This document shows, in pieces, positions 10,601-22,021 of a stretch of DNA of 64,000 bases. Position 1 is the stretch's first letter, and the number at the start of each line of letters is the position of its first letter. The stretch covers positions 108,423,665-108,487,664 of the forward strand of contig OW240912.1 in the NCBI GenBank assembly GCA_933207985.1. The letters are read 5' to 3'. Made by a program: the position numbers and the translations under genes. The stretch is from Pelobates cultripes. Taxonomy: Eukaryota; Chordata; Amphibia; Anura; Pelobatidae. The notes below the pieces were generated by a model. The model was given only the letters and a program-made list of their open reading frames with translations. It was not told the DNA's origin and ran no database searches.

Positions 10601-11456
10601 TCGCTATGAGGATAACAACCTCCACAGAGTATACCGGTTCTACAAAGACCAACGACTGATTCCGTTCACAGAACTGCCCCAAACAGTGCCACTCACCACA
10701 CGCGACTACTTCCGATACATTCAGATAAAAGACTTCCTAGAGACAACCGCCTACAAACGGGCAGGACAAACCCCCCTCACCCCCTTCGAACAAGCCTGTA
10801 TTCACACTCCCATACGGAAAAGCCAAATCTCCATTACATATACATGGCTACTCAAAACAACACAAAAACAACCGCTTAACTACGTCACGGCATGGGAAAG
10901 GGACCTGGGCCCCCTCACCGACCCCTCAGACTGGGCGACCATCTGGGAGGCCACATCAAAAATAACAATATGTGTCACACACAAGGAACAGGCCTATAAA
11001 ACCCTCATGCGATGGTACATTACACCACTAAAACTCAAGCAGATGGGACTATCCACCTCAGACAGATGCTGGAAAGGCTGCGGCCAACAGGGGACATACT
11101 ATCACCTTTGGTGGGAATGCCCCCTTATCACACCAATTTGGAGAGACATAGCGACACTTGCATCACGGGTCCTACATGATACCATCCCTACAGACCCCTG
11201 GCTATGGCTCCTATCCAAACCTCTGCCAGACACACCCCGCGCACACAACAAACTTTTGGCCAAACTAGCCCTAGCAACAAGGAGAGCCATAGCCACCCAC
11301 TGGGGGGCGACTACGATCCCAACAATAACAGATGTCAAACGCAAAATGAACGAGGCGAGGCTCATGGACGGAATGTCGGCTCTCATTCACGAAACCACAA
11401 TACATTGCGACAAAATCTGGGACCCATGGCTCGCAGAGCCCACAACCCACACCTAA
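7647..11456 (+). CDS. L1 ORF2p: endonuclease and reverse transcriptase
   Basis: A 1269-codon uninterrupted frame. The N-terminal APE-type endonuclease keeps N11 (SINCKG), Q39-E40-T41, GGDFN at 141-145 and SDH at 234-236, the metal-binding and catalytic set. The RT domain has SPGPDGFSGLYYK, LLNVDVKLLTK, LDAEKAFDR, GTRQGCPLSPLLFA and the active site YADD at 710-713. The C-terminus has a CCHC knuckle starting at C1141 (CWKGCGQQGTYYHLWWEC). The protein nicks target DNA and primes cDNA synthesis there. All catalytic residues I can check are present, so the copy may be competent. Assignment to the Tx1 side of L1 is from general sequence character. Confidence 0.95.
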   Translation: MTAKLTCISINCKGLNNPAKRHRLMRWANRTGADIMLLQETHFTQTKPFPLLSRHFRECYTANSPNTKQNGVAILLRKTCPLNVKQVIRDPQGRFLTLTGQAGPNKYAITTLYAPNIPDKSFWDTLQAHLTLTPGHLKIIGGDFNATLSPATDRHRTRRHGQNTAPTTKVDKLLLAFTLQTRLVDVWRTLHPTTHDFTFFSHPHNSYSRIDLFLISPSLLPMVHTATIGNITWSDHADITLTIKIPNVARPWTWRLNPTLLHNPLLRDTIHKDLSEYFTNNAPSAPSPGILWAAHKAVIRGKLISLAAAHKKTQLKSLAKSLEALRNLETEHKRKPTPDILAKLADCRTQIKDFMAKDSAKALQWSKQTYYEKSNKADTLLARKLKHRTDQKRIDKIQTPEGVIHSLPSKIGEVFQRYFTTLYDHNPEARQHPEVMLESINTYLQKIPLPALKPEAIAKLSEPITIEEVATAIKNTKPNKSPGPDGFSGLYYKTFPTTLLPHLCSLFNSVIQGNPLPPDMLRANVCLLPKPGKSHLDPSHYRPISLLNVDVKLLTKLLANRINPYIHKLIHPDQVGFIPHRQAYDNTRRTFDLLWTATHRRIPALFLSLDAEKAFDRLLWPFLFATLRKFRVPHTILNALQTLYSSPEASLLIPNTQPPSFRIFNGTRQGCPLSPLLFALSLEPLLQALRFDPTISGICIRGEEYKVAGYADDLLLTLTDPTQSLPPLLHALDEYAKVSGYRLNLDKTEALPVQIPADELSHLQTSYPFHFNPSHIHYLGVNLPADVTQTYHLNYTPLLQKALADLKTWETYSISWLGRVACIKMNLLPRFLYLNQTLPVQISIKDFKGLQTQIDRFIWANKRARIRRDILYLPTRIGGLGLPHFLHYFHAAQLAQVQALHAPIGLKRWVDLEHDLFGRDFPTLYIWLPRHARPKAPQTTPALTTSIAIWNKLSLQHALTSDPSPLAPILRNEQFLPGMTPRDFARYEDNNLHRVYRFYKDQRLIPFTELPQTVPLTTRDYFRYIQIKDFLETTAYKRAGQTPLTPFEQACIHTPIRKSQISITYTWLLKTTQKQPLNYVTAWERDLGPLTDPSDWATIWEATSKITICVTHKEQAYKTLMRWYITPLKLKQMGLSTSDRCWKGCGQQGTYYHLWWECPLITPIWRDIATLASRVLHDTIPTDPWLWLLSKPLPDTPRAHNKLLAKLALATRRAIATHWGATTIPTITDVKRKMNEARLMDGMSALIHETTIHCDKIWDPWLAEPTTHT

Positions 11457-11926
11457 TACACAACACGGTGCGCCATCCCATCCCACCCCCCCCTCTACTC
11501 CCCATAAAACGCACACAAGCCAGACAATAACACAAAGCCATACGAAACGGACACACAAATTCCAAAATCCCCCCCTTACCATTTCAGGAACACACCCAAA
11601 ACGGTATCTCCTGAACTTGAACCCCAAGAACACAAAAACAATCTGATACAAGAGTTACAATCAATTAACAAAAAAATAAATAAAAAAACACTGACAGATC
11701 AAAACACCAGTTGACAAACCGACGACTGAAAAAACAGGTTTCTCGAAGAACAAACGTACTGCTAACCAAGGAATTGTCTTCTTTCTGTACATGCATAGTT
11801 TTTCTTTTTTATTGTTTGTTTGTACCACAAAAGTCCGGCTTTTGCACAAGCCGATTACATGATCATATGTTTACAAGTTGTATTGTATGTCAATGCATAA
11901 ATAAAGAATTATAAAAAAAAAAAAAA
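11457..11926 (+). other. L1 3' UTR and poly(A) tail
   Basis: Non-coding tail of the L1, ending in caatgcataaataaagaatt and about 14 A residues. The aataaagaatta ending is shared, in reverse, with the L1 tail at 58424 and, in slightly different form, with the element ending at 43019. This shows related L1 subfamilies in the same region. Confidence 0.85.
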
Positions 11927-13490
11927 GTGTCAAAATAACCTTAGGTCAATAGCCTGTGATATCTACTTTATAGAAATATATACTTTTCTGTGGCAATTTT
12001 GTTTTCTGTGATGGCTACTAAACATACAAGATAAACATACCAACTTCTAAAATAGTTTCACATTAAAATTTTATTTTAGTCCTTTATTTTGTGTCCTATA
12101 ACTTTCAAAATAAGCTTAAATCCTATACATTTTATGTAGTCTATAAATCAAGAAACATAAACTAATTTATTTTGAATTACTTTTCGTAAGCTGGACATAT
12201 GCACACGCTATTATTGCCAAAATAGTTTTATTTTCGATTTTTTTGGCATTTTTTTTTTATAATTAATGAGAATTTATCTATGCATTTATGACATCAAATT
12301 AAATCCCCTTTTGCCCTCTAAAAATGATATATAATATGTGTTGGTGCAATAAATGTTTGAGATGCAAATTGCGTTTTAACACACACAGCAAAAAATGCAA
12401 AAATGGCTTGTGTCCTTAACGGTAAGACAAGCTTTTAAAGCTGTGTCCTTAAGGGGTTAACAATTCTGCATAGATTCACATTTATAGACCATAATTTTCT
12501 TCATAAATGGCCCTTGTAGAAATGTTTAAAATCACTTTAGTAACATGTATGTATGTCTTTCAGAAGTGCCTCTTCTTGCTTCTACTTTCATAGCTTTGAT
12601 TTAGAATCTTCATAACAGAACTCAAAACAAACTATCTTCCTTCTGACATCTTATTTTTCATTCCATAAAATAACTATAAATCACATACACAAAATCTGCA
12701 AACTATCAATATCTGCAAAATACCTTGACAACATAAACTGTTTAGCAGATTACATCAACCACTTCAGCAATATGTGGAATGGTTTTGAACCCTAGGTCAC
12801 AATAGTGCTGGTTGTTCTAAGTTATCAAACATTTCACTTGCAGACAACATAACACACATACATGCTCAATACATACAGCCATACAAACACTGTACATTAG
12901 CAACATGGATGCATATAAAACCCATTATCATCAAAAAACATCTCACACGTCATGAAAAACACCATTTAAGAGCTCTCACTTATACAATTATTACTTTCAT
13001 ACACTAACTACAGCATTTATCACACCATAAACATTTTTTTTATTATTACAATTTCTCAAAAAATGATATTCAATTTCTGATCACTTTATACGTTCTTCTT
13101 TATAGTAACCAATTCCCAATTATTCATAAACTTGCAAGTACTGTGATCATAATTACTGTATCACAATACATACACAACTAATTCATTTTAGCAAGACAGG
13201 TCTTTCCTCCTTCTGACTCTTTTGTTTCATTTTAAAGTTCTAAGTGAAATTTATCAGAATACTAATGTGGTTTGTTTTTTTCAAAAGGATAATTATTACG
13301 TCATTAATAACAGGACACTCCACTGCCCAAACATTAAAAAAACAAAACCCACTGTTTAATAGATATATCCTCAGTGAAAACTTGCATCCACTTAATGACC
13401 TTCACTACAAAGTGGTTTGCAGAAAAACTGGCCCCAGAATCTGAGTATTTTGTGTGTCCTGGAAAGTAATGTTTAAATCTATTTTTTATT
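11927..13490. other. AT-rich non-coding DNA
   Basis: No gene is visible. The segment is about 70% A+T with many stop codons in all frames. Near 12360-12460 it carries repeat-like motifs (gtgtccttaaggggttaa), which suggest an old interspersed repeat. Confidence 0.7.
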
Positions 13491-13494
13491 TGCC

Positions 13495-14720
13495 AGTGCA
13501 GCTCAATGAGAAGTCTTTACAAGGCAGGTGCTCTGGGAACTGCATGCCTCTTCAACTTAGTTCCACTGAGCTAAACAACCAGGAAGTAACAAGAACCGGT
13601 GTCTGCTTGAAAGCCAGGGGGGTGTAACACGGTGTAAGGAAACCAAGTGCATTTAAACCTCAATCGGTAGTTTCCTCCCGAACCGCCAGAGCCTAGTGAA
13701 CATAGCCCTCCGTTCGGTAGTTATGGTAGACGAATCCCAGTGTAGTTCCAATAGTGTCCCTGGATAATTCCCTCAGTAAAACTGACGAACTCCCAAACAG
13801 CATACGTAGTCAGAAGAAGGGTACAAAGATGAACTAAGGATTTATTGACAGGCATTCTCTTTTTATGGGATTCTGCCCATGCAAGGGAGCCTCCAATATA
13901 ATTAACTGTACAACCAATCATAACAATATACATACTGTGCATCTCCTCCCCTCAGATAACCTTTTAACATAATTAAAATGGAACATAATTTCCCCAAAGT
14001 CTGGATGTACCCCAAGGATTATGGTATCCCCAGATAGCTGTACTCTGGGGGACCAACATATGAAAAAATCAGTCCATTCGGTTCAGCCGTTCGGGAGATA
14101 TGGGACTTAGAAGTTTTGACCGACTGCACGGGCAAAGTAGCAGAAAACAGTTCCATGAATTCTGGCCCTGCAGTCGGTCTTAGGTCGCATGAAAAACATC
14201 CCGAACGGCCGGCCATCCAGCTGCCATCCATGGTTCGCTTGACTCCCCATCTGTTAGTGAGTCATTCTACCGAATGCCCGGTCATTCGGTAGTGTTAGTG
14301 GGGTTTTACCGAAGGTATGGAGGACTCAGCGGTGTTCGCCTATTTGAGTGTCCGTTTTCAGTTCCAGACACTCGATGGCAAACACCGCTGTTTGGGAGCT
14401 AAAATGGCCGCAAACATGTGGAAGTCCCGTAATGGCGGCGGTGCATACCGTTCGTGCAGAACTTTTGTCGAACATGCCCAGCAAGCAGGGAGGTAAAGTA
14501 TTCATAATGGGCAACGGGGTGGTCTTGATTCGGTTGTTTTACCTACCGAATGCCATAGGGAAAGCTAACCTGAAACAAGTGAATGCAAATTGTCATTTTG
14601 AAACCAAATAGGGGAATTTCTTCACACACGGTTTATGTCTATTAAAACCTACACTTTTTGAACAATGCATAGAGCCTTTCAGCAAGCTAAAGTGTTTTAG
14701 GAGTCTGGAGTGTCCCTTTT
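13495..14720. repeat. interspersed repeat, copy 2, split by solo LTR
   Basis: The left part (13495-13632) matches 1040-1165 (gcagctcaatgagaagtctt; gccaggggggtgtaac). The right part (14627-14720) matches the end of copy 1 (cagcaagct...tctggagtgtccc). The LTR at 13633-14626 separates them. Two or three further partial copies of the agtgttttaggagtctggagtgtcc tail follow in tandem to about 14870. Confidence 0.75.
13633..14626. mobile_element. solo LTR, 994 bp, CACGG target duplication
   Basis: The block starts TGTAAGGAAACC and ends TTCTTCACA. It is flanked by CACGG at 13628-13632 and 14627-14631. TG...CA ends with a 5-bp duplication are typical of LTR retroelements. It contains repeated ccgaatg/cattcggt motifs and a segment (ccccagatagctgtactctg) related to one in the outer LTR at 25321-28511 (cctgatagccccgatctg). 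No internal coding region is left. Confidence 0.85.
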
Positions 14721-15082
14721 AGCACATAATTCAACATTTTTACACATGGAAATTAAGCATGCTTAAGTGTTTTAAGAGTCTGATGTGTCCCTTTAAGCAC
14801 ACAATTACAAATATTTTATAAAAGGAAATTCAGCGAGCTGAAGTATTTTAGGAGTATGGAGTGTCCTTTTAGGCACATAATTATGATCATTTTTATACAA
14901 GGAATTATTTTATCAATACATCTACTGAAAATTCTTACTGTAAAAGACTGATAGAATTATTTCAGGCACAAAGGCTATAAAGACCTAAAAAAAGCACAAT
15001 ATATTGGAAAACACAACAAAGGAAGCAGGATAGAAGCTTCAGTATTCGGCTATTCTAGTTACAGCACTGTTACATGCGAGTA

Positions 15083-15229
15083 CAGTGATGGCTAACCTTG
15101 ACACCATAAATTGTTCTGGACTACATTTCCCATGATGCTCAGCTAGCTTTTAGAGTTTAAAAGCTAGCTGAGCATCATGGGAAATGTAGTCCAAAAAACA
15201 ATTTGTGGTGTCAAGGTTAGCCATCACTG
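15083..15229. mobile_element. foldback hAT-type MITE
   Basis: A near-perfect inverted repeat. The left arm begins cagtgatggctaaccttgac and the right arm ends in its reverse complement. The internal arms ggactacatttcccatgatg and catcatgggaaatgtagtcc also pair, so the whole element can form one hairpin. The flanking 8-mers (tgcgagta and taatctag) do not match, so a target duplication is not demonstrated. Confidence 0.8.
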
Positions 15230-18200
15230 TAATCTAGTACCTCACATCATGAGAGATCATCACGAGTCACATAATTTGAAAGATTTTAGCAGAGGGTACA
15301 GTCTCAGAATTCTAGCCAGTCATTAAAATCTTATATCAAATTAAACAAAAAATATCCAGTAGAAATATTGCCTCAAGATGCAAAACTAGGAAACTAGCAG
15401 GTGAAACACAATCTTTAAAATTCTTCCTCTTAGAGTTATTTTGACCCATAATTGAAGCCTATGTTCCGGGATCTTCAAAAGCCAAAAAAGCAAGAACCTA
15501 CTACAGACTATCCTTTGGTCTCTAATCCTAAAATTGAACGGGAACACACACAGGGTAATACACAAAGTATCCGTACTGATACACACAGTCTCACAGGAAC
15601 ACGGTTTCATAACTCAGAACACACAGTTTCTATTGGAAGACGCAGTTCCTCTGAAGCACACAGTTTTCACTTCAATCTCCATACCAGTCAAAAAATAAAG
15701 ACCACATTGCTAGATGCAAAAAATGTGGCCACTCAAAGTTGCTAATATTTTTCAATAAACCCACCTCCTTGATTCTGTCACTGGAAAACCATTCACTCAG
15801 TCCCTGGACTTCCTTTTAGAGTGCACTCAAATTGACTGTATTGTGGAAATCAACCAACCTTGAATCAGTTGTGTTCCTGTGGTGTTGGAATCTCATCAGG
15901 TTGTAACCAAGAACTGTGGTGAAGTGGTGAGGACTATCTCTGCATCATAGCTACATAAATGGTTAAGAATTGGAAGCTTTGAGTTAATAATGTCTATTCA
16001 TGGGAAGAAAAGGTTAAAAGTAGCTAAAGCCCCCAAAACATTAAGCTTTATTTTTGGTCATATAGCAATAGCAACAACTCCTGACAAAACACATACTGAG
16101 ACAGGTTTGCGTCAGAGAAAAACACATGTAGTCCCACCACTTCTCCCATCCCTAAAGGTCCACCCTCCTACACTCTCCACCAAATCTCAATGGCATCAGT
16201 CGGAAAAGGAGAAACAATTCTTAAAGACAGTTCAAATATAGATATTAAGTTCATGTGGGCATAGAAAATGGTATTGACACGTTTAATAACTAGACAAAGT
16301 CTGGTAAAGAGCAATTTTGAGCTTGTAAACCCTCAAATGACATCTTGGAACATAGGTTAAAACCTCAAAAATACATTGAAATAGGTTAAAGTGGCTGACA
16401 GAAACTCGGCTCTTAGAACTCCTATCTTCTCCCTGCAAACTCTGGCAGTCGTGCCTCAGCACTGGGTCTCATTCCTGATAAATAATAAGAAACAACAAAT
16501 GATAAAAGATTCAAATACTCCCTAGGTAAAAAAAAAATTTGGTGATGTCAACAGTAATTAAAGGCTGATGAAAATGGCCATTGTCATACTTTCTCAGTAT
16601 CCAATACAGCTATTTGTAAAAGAACACTCCATAAGAAAGCTCCATAACATCTGAAACATTCTGTATTGGTTATGGTAAAACCCTGGTATCGTGCCATGGT
16701 AAAATGTCAAACCATTCTAGCATCCCATGTGTTCCCTATTAAGGGCTAATAAGTATATAGGGGTGTATATAAAAATACTCCTCTCTGTCTCATTAGAGAT
16801 ATCTTTGCCAGAATCTCAAGGAAGCAAGGTGAAGGGTCAGTGTAGGACCCGCTTAGGGGGGTCTGCCTTGATGTTGGCAGGCGGGCATTCCCTCCAGTGG
16901 CCATTGGAGCAACTAAATGACCTCCATTTGTCTAAATATACATAGGGATTAATGAGAGAGCGCAGGTAAAACAAAATTTCTTTGGTTTTTACTATATATT
17001 AGGGCTGATGTATACTGTGGTCGTTGCTGCCGCCCAGGAGTGATGGGAGTAAGCGCAGGACTTATATTTTTGTGGTTTGACAATTTACCTGGGTCCTGCT
17101 AGACTCCAGCCTGAGCAACACCTGTATCTGAGTTTCTTCAGTAGGAGAAGCTGGATTGCGCTACGGAACAAAGCAGGACTATGCAGTACCATATGCTCAT
17201 TGGCTGAGAGGATCGACTGAGGACTCCAAGCTGTTGAGTGTGGTCCTGCATTGACTAAGTTTTGCTCTACAGGGACACCTGGAAGTCTGGATGCAGTATT
17301 GGCATCCAGTGGGAAACATGCAAGTTGTACAACAATGCAAAAATAGTTTGGCATCTTACCATGGAACAGCGCCAGGGAACATCTGGGAACAGCAGGCTGT
17401 AATGGTTATGGAGTGGAGTGTTCCTTTAAGAAGTAGTACTTACTTTGTCTTAAGTATAACATAAATGTACCAAATTAAATTAAAAGAAAAAGATGCTGTT
17501 TTTAATAATGATAATTATTTTATTGAACTTGCATGCAAAAAATGCGAAATTGTAAGAAAAATGTTATAATAAATATAAGAAAAAAAACAAACAAACATAT
17601 AACTATAGTGTTAATTCTTATGTCATAAACACTGTTGCAAAAGACTCCTCAGATATGAATAAATAGCAATCCCAAATCCCAATGTAAACACATTGTGTGT
17701 ATTTAAATTTCTTGATTTGCTTTTACAATTGTCTTTGCTGCCCTCTTGTGGTTCCAAAAGACATTAAACCAACTGCATATAATACACATTGTAAGCTGTA
17801 GTTCCATTCTTTGAAAGATTAAAGTAACATTGAATGTTAAACATTCCTACAGGGATCTGTTAATAAAAGTGCAACTTTAAAATTAACTTTTGAAGTAAAG
17901 CAGGTTTCAAGATGTGAGAAGGTCGGTTTAAGATGGGCATTTGCATTAGGACCATTCCATGAGCTATCCACAAATAGTCTGCATTGCCCTGGTAGTTAGA
18001 GGCCAAGAACAAATTGGCATATTTTTAGGGCAATATAACGGAATGTAACATATTATTAAATAACATTATTATATGAATATCCATATCCATCAATCCAGTT
18101 GAACTATGGGACATAATCATAAAACATTTATTTTTTATTTATTTTTTAAATCTCCCGTCATTTATATAAATTAAACATTACAGGTATATGTAAAATCTTC

Positions 18201-18459
18201 AGCACAGATTTAAATAAAATTGACATGGTAATTTGGCACAGCTTAATGCTGCTAACCTATATAAATTTTCTGACCAAATAATAAGGAAGTGAAACTTCTT
18301 CATTATCCTGTTTGTAAAAGTAAGGGTGGACTTTGGGTGCCATGAAGACCCTAATTTTCTCTAAACAGTTTGATCAAAAGTGAAGGAACTGTACCCATAT
18401 CCTCCTAGCACTATATTAATTATGGTGCTTGAAGAGTCACTTAAGGTAAGTGCTTCAAC
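15230..18459. other. non-coding DNA with unnamed repeats
   Basis: No gene supported. Open frames of 60-97 codons (for example at 15452 and 15990) lack recognisable motifs and splice context. The stretch 16800-17060 (gggtctgccttgatgttggc, ccagtggccattggag) looks like an interspersed repeat. Near 17420 (ggagtggagtgttccttta) there is a fragment of the ggacact MITE family seen elsewhere in the window. Confidence 0.55.
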
Positions 18460-18705
18460 CAGGGCCAGGGCAAGGATTTTTGCCATCCTAGGCAAACAAA
18501 CCCCCCCCACCTCCCATATGCTCTGCCCACCATGTGACATCACAATACCCCACTCATTTGATCTGCCATATGAGCCAACACCAGTGCTCCACACAGTGTC
18601 TTTTCTCTGTTTTCATTAAAAAGCCTGCAGGGACAGGCTGTATACACCAGAACCACTACATTAAGCTGCAGTGGTTCTGGTGACTACAGTGTCCCTTTAT
18701 TGTGA
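18460..18705. mobile_element. hAT-like left end plus MITE fragment
   Basis: Starts cagggccagggcaaggattt with ...cctaggcaaac, a common hAT-type terminus in frog DNA. It is followed at 18640-18700 by a short hairpin: ccagaaccactacattaagc pairs with gcagtggttctgg, and gtgtccctttat marks the end of the ggacact MITE family. The two are probably adjacent fragments. Confidence 0.5.
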
Positions 18706-21049
18706 GGTAAATTAGAGATTAGTGCCACTAATAATATACTGGATTGCCTACTTACCACCAGATGAGGACAAGAGGATGATGATGGGCTCAGGCTGCAGTC
18801 TGGCTCCACTGGTCTGGTGTTAAAACCGTCTCTCTGGAGGCAGTGCTCACAAAAAATCAATGAACAGGAAGCAGCTCCATTTTTTGGGGCCCCTTACACA
18901 GATCATGGTCTGGACCCCCAGAGCCTGACATTGAGTATGCCTACATGACCCACCCATGAGTTTGTTTACATGCAGTGGAGTTTATGTGTGTAGGGGATGT
19001 GTTATGTGTTATTGTAGAGGATGTAATGTGTGTGTGTGTTAGGAGTAGTGGGATTATTTCTCACTCATAGTTATCTAGAGGTGAATATAGCTTACCTTTG
19101 TATTTGCTGTAAATATATATCTTTGTTGTTTGTTCCCTATAGCTTTTCCCTTCTTTAGTTCAGTGAATGGTTAGAAGGGTGAACCATTTGGTACTTTAGT
19201 CTTTTTATCTAATAATTTAGTTTCTACAGCTGTAGGGGTTTGCCTTCTTTCTTTTAGCCCACGGCCACCTCCATTTACCACTCACGTTTGTCAGTCAAGA
19301 CTTTACTTACCTTTTTTGTGTTAGATTAAAAGGACACTCCAGCTCATTGAAGTGGTCTGGGTACAATGTCCCTATTGCCCTTGTTAAACATTGCAGTTCC
19401 AGAAAAACTTCAATGTTTACATTGAAGCACTAAGTCTGCCTACAGTGGCTGTCTCCCACAGTGACAGTACTCCCAATTAAAAACGATAATCAAATAGTTG
19501 ACGTAATTCCTCCATACATTCCTCAGTTGAATCAGGAAGGAGTATAATGTAGGTGGTGTGATCTAAAAGCTGCAAGTAGGCTTATGCCTTGTTTTTCTCC
19601 TTCTCCTTAATTAGCATATTGACACTCTCGTTAAATTGCTTGATAGCCAACTGATCCTTACCCTTGAGGCTCTCTAATACTTCCAGCTCATCTTTCGTTA
19701 TAGTATGGCCTTTTTAAGGATTGATGAATGATCCTCCTCAACTAATTTATGGTATTCTCAGAAATACACCGTACACCAATGTGGTTAAAGCCTTTCTTAA
19801 GTTTGCTAATTTTTCCACATTTCCACAACTTTTCTGTTTGCAATTCCTCCAAGTAAGCAATACCACATACATCTTTAAAGTTCAAAGGGACCTCTAAGTT
19901 CTTCACATGTTCCACCAAGACACTCATTAAATAATATAGGCTGACTAACATAAGCAAGATTCAAAATTTCCACTCACCACAAACCACCATTGGCGAGTAA
20001 AAATGTAGCCCTGGAGAGTAGAAATTCACCTCTGGTGAGTATGCCATGTACTCTCCAGGCTTTTAGTTGTGAGTAACTTTTAAGGCATGGCTAGTAGGGT
20101 AGAACTTGGAATTTTTCTACCAAGACATAAGGAGATTTATATTTATCTCAAGTCTCTTCGCACAGAGGGATCCAACTGATTAATGTCCATGTGACATTTT
20201 TCTGCAAAATAGGTTTTAGCTATGTACCTAACAAATTTATTATAGCAAAAACGCTCAATGCTGGTCTAGTTATGGAGTGTGTTTTCCTTTTTCTTCCCCC
20301 TATGTATATTGATTATAATTGCTACTTATTAACTACTGACCTGCCTTTCTACATTTATATTATGTTTTGTAAGCAACGAGAATCTATTTTTGTGCATACT
20401 TCGTTTTCTGTTTTCTTAGAGTGCAAGGATTACAAATTTTACATTGGTTTCTTGCCTTGAGTGGTTACTAATCTATGCACCCAATAAGAATGTGTTTTTA
20501 TGTGTCATAGACAAATCATATCTAATGCCTGTTTGTTATTTTGATGTTTTGCAAATATAGAGAATCTATTTTTGTATGTACTACTTTTAAAGTTGTTTCT
20601 CTGAGTTGTTATTAGTATATGCATGTGATAAGAAGTTTGGCTATATTGGAAACAAATCATGTTTTTTGGTGTGTAACATCTACCAGGGAAGATTTATTAC
20701 CATTGTGTTATATTATAGTTGGGGAAGCAGTGGACTGTAATAGTTCAGTTGCAGTGCACTGTTTATGGACATATCCCTTCCAGTAGTCTGATAGCTCACA
20801 GTATATGTATGCTTAATGTGAATTTAATACCGTGATGTAAATGGGGTTGGATTGGTAATTTCGTTAAGATGACACCTCGAGGTCTTTATGAGCACAATAT
20901 TTAAAGGCACAGTTTCATTTTTGGATATTGAGATTTGTCCATTCTCATTTCAAGGAATAATTTGTTTGAATTTTGAAGGTATTTTTTTATTTGTACCTTT
21001 CTCTTAGTTTTTAATATGGCAAAAGTGTAGATAAAGAAAAAAACTAGAT
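18706..21049. other. non-coding DNA
   Basis: No gene is supported. Near 19325-19470 there is a copy of the ggacactcc...ccacagtgac MITE family (aaaaggacactccagctcat). The rest is AT-rich with no recognisable domain in any frame. Confidence 0.6.
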
Positions 21050-22021
21050 AAACTGGTTCATGGATCGCAGGATAAAACTTACTAGGATAGGTTAAAGGAT
21101 CTTAACGTGTATGGAGCAAAGACAAGACAGGGGGGATATGATAGAAACATTTAAATACATAAAGGGAATCCACACAGTAAAGGAGGAGACTATATTTAAA
21201 AGAATAAATACTACCACAACAAGAGGAAATAGTCTTAAATTAGAGGGTCAAAGGTTTAAAAATAATTTCAGGAAGTATTACTTCACAGAGAGGGTAGCAG
21301 ATGCATGGAATGGCCATCCAGCTGAAGTGGTAGAAGTTAATACAGTAAAGGAGTTTAAGAATGTGTGGGATAGGCATAAGGCTATCCTAGACTTAAAAGG
21401 ACACTATTGTCACCAAAACAATTTTTTTTGTGTATAGATGATGCCTCTGCTGTCTCACTGCTCAATTCACTGCAATTTAGGAGTTAAATTCCTTTTGTTT
21501 TTGTTTATGCAGCCATAGCCACACATACCCTAGCTGTGACTGACACAGCCTGTGTGAAAACAAAATGTTTTTTTTTCAATCAGGTGTAACTTACTTTAAA
21601 AGTTTTTATCTCCTGCTCTGTAGATTGAACTTTAATTACATACTGGAGGCTCATGTAGGGTTTATCAAGATATTATCAGTGCAAGAGATAGGCATTTCTA
21701 AACAGAATTTGCAATAAAGGAAGTGTAAACATTAGATGATTCTTTACAGGAAGTGTCTAGGGAGGCTGTGTAAGTCACATGCAGGGAGTTGTGAGTAGGG
21801 CTGTATAATCAAAGTGATTTAACTCATAAATGGCAGACAATTGAGTAGTGAGACTGCATGGGTGTGATCTATACTCCAAAACTGCTTTATTAAGCTAAAG
21901 TTGTTTTGTGACTAAAGTGTTCCTTTATGATAAGGCCAGGGACTAATAAAAGTATTTAGAAAACTGGGCAGACTAGATGGGCCAAATGGTTCTCATCTGC
22001 CATCACATTCTATGTTTCTAT
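21050..22021 (+). mobile_element. LINE 3' end fragment split by a MITE
   Basis: Reading at 21111-21395 gives RGDMIETFKYIKGI, RGNSLKLEGQRFKNNFRKYYF and ERVADAWNGHPAEVVEVNTV. This is the C-terminal tail found after RT in several vertebrate LINEs and in host-derived repeats (CR1/Rex/L2-like). After the MITE the 3' end resumes at about 21927 with ataaggccagggactaataa and actagatgggccaaatggtt, ending ctatgtttctat. The exact clade is tentative. Confidence 0.65.
21396..21926. mobile_element. MITE inserted in LINE tail
   Basis: The left end aaaggacactattgtcacca and right end tgactaaagtgttccttt are imperfect inverted repeats. The element interrupts a continuous LINE tail (…ctatcctagactta / atgataaggccaggg), which fixes its boundaries to within a few bases. 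The target duplication is probably TA-like but is ambiguous. Related ggacact-ended repeats occur near 19325, 24312, 36912 and 63219. Confidence 0.75.

Larger units (their letters stand above)
4523..11926 (+). mobile_element. near full-length L1 (Tx1-type) retrotransposon
   Basis: This 7.4 kb LINE has a GC-rich 5' start (ggggggcggagcctggacac), ORF1 (4681-5706), a 1.9 kb spacer, ORF2 (7647-11456), and a 3' UTR with aataaataaagaatt followed by a poly(A) tail at 11913-11926. Both ORFs are free of stops, so the copy is young or recently active. Its base use (C-rich, few Gs on the sense strand) differs from the AT-rich surroundings. It sits in the gypsy RT gene. No target-site duplication could be matched: the 3' flank gtgtcaaaataacc does not resemble gypsy, which suggests a flanking deletion or a target-specific event. 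Confidence 0.92.

Noticed and set aside
15083..15229. Transcription terminator or microRNA hairpin
   Set aside because: The arms have hAT-type MITE ends and match a transposon family; no support for a conserved miRNA.
16800..17060. Possible RNA gene or SINE
   Set aside because: No A/B boxes, poly(A) tail or target duplication were found; left as an unnamed repeat.
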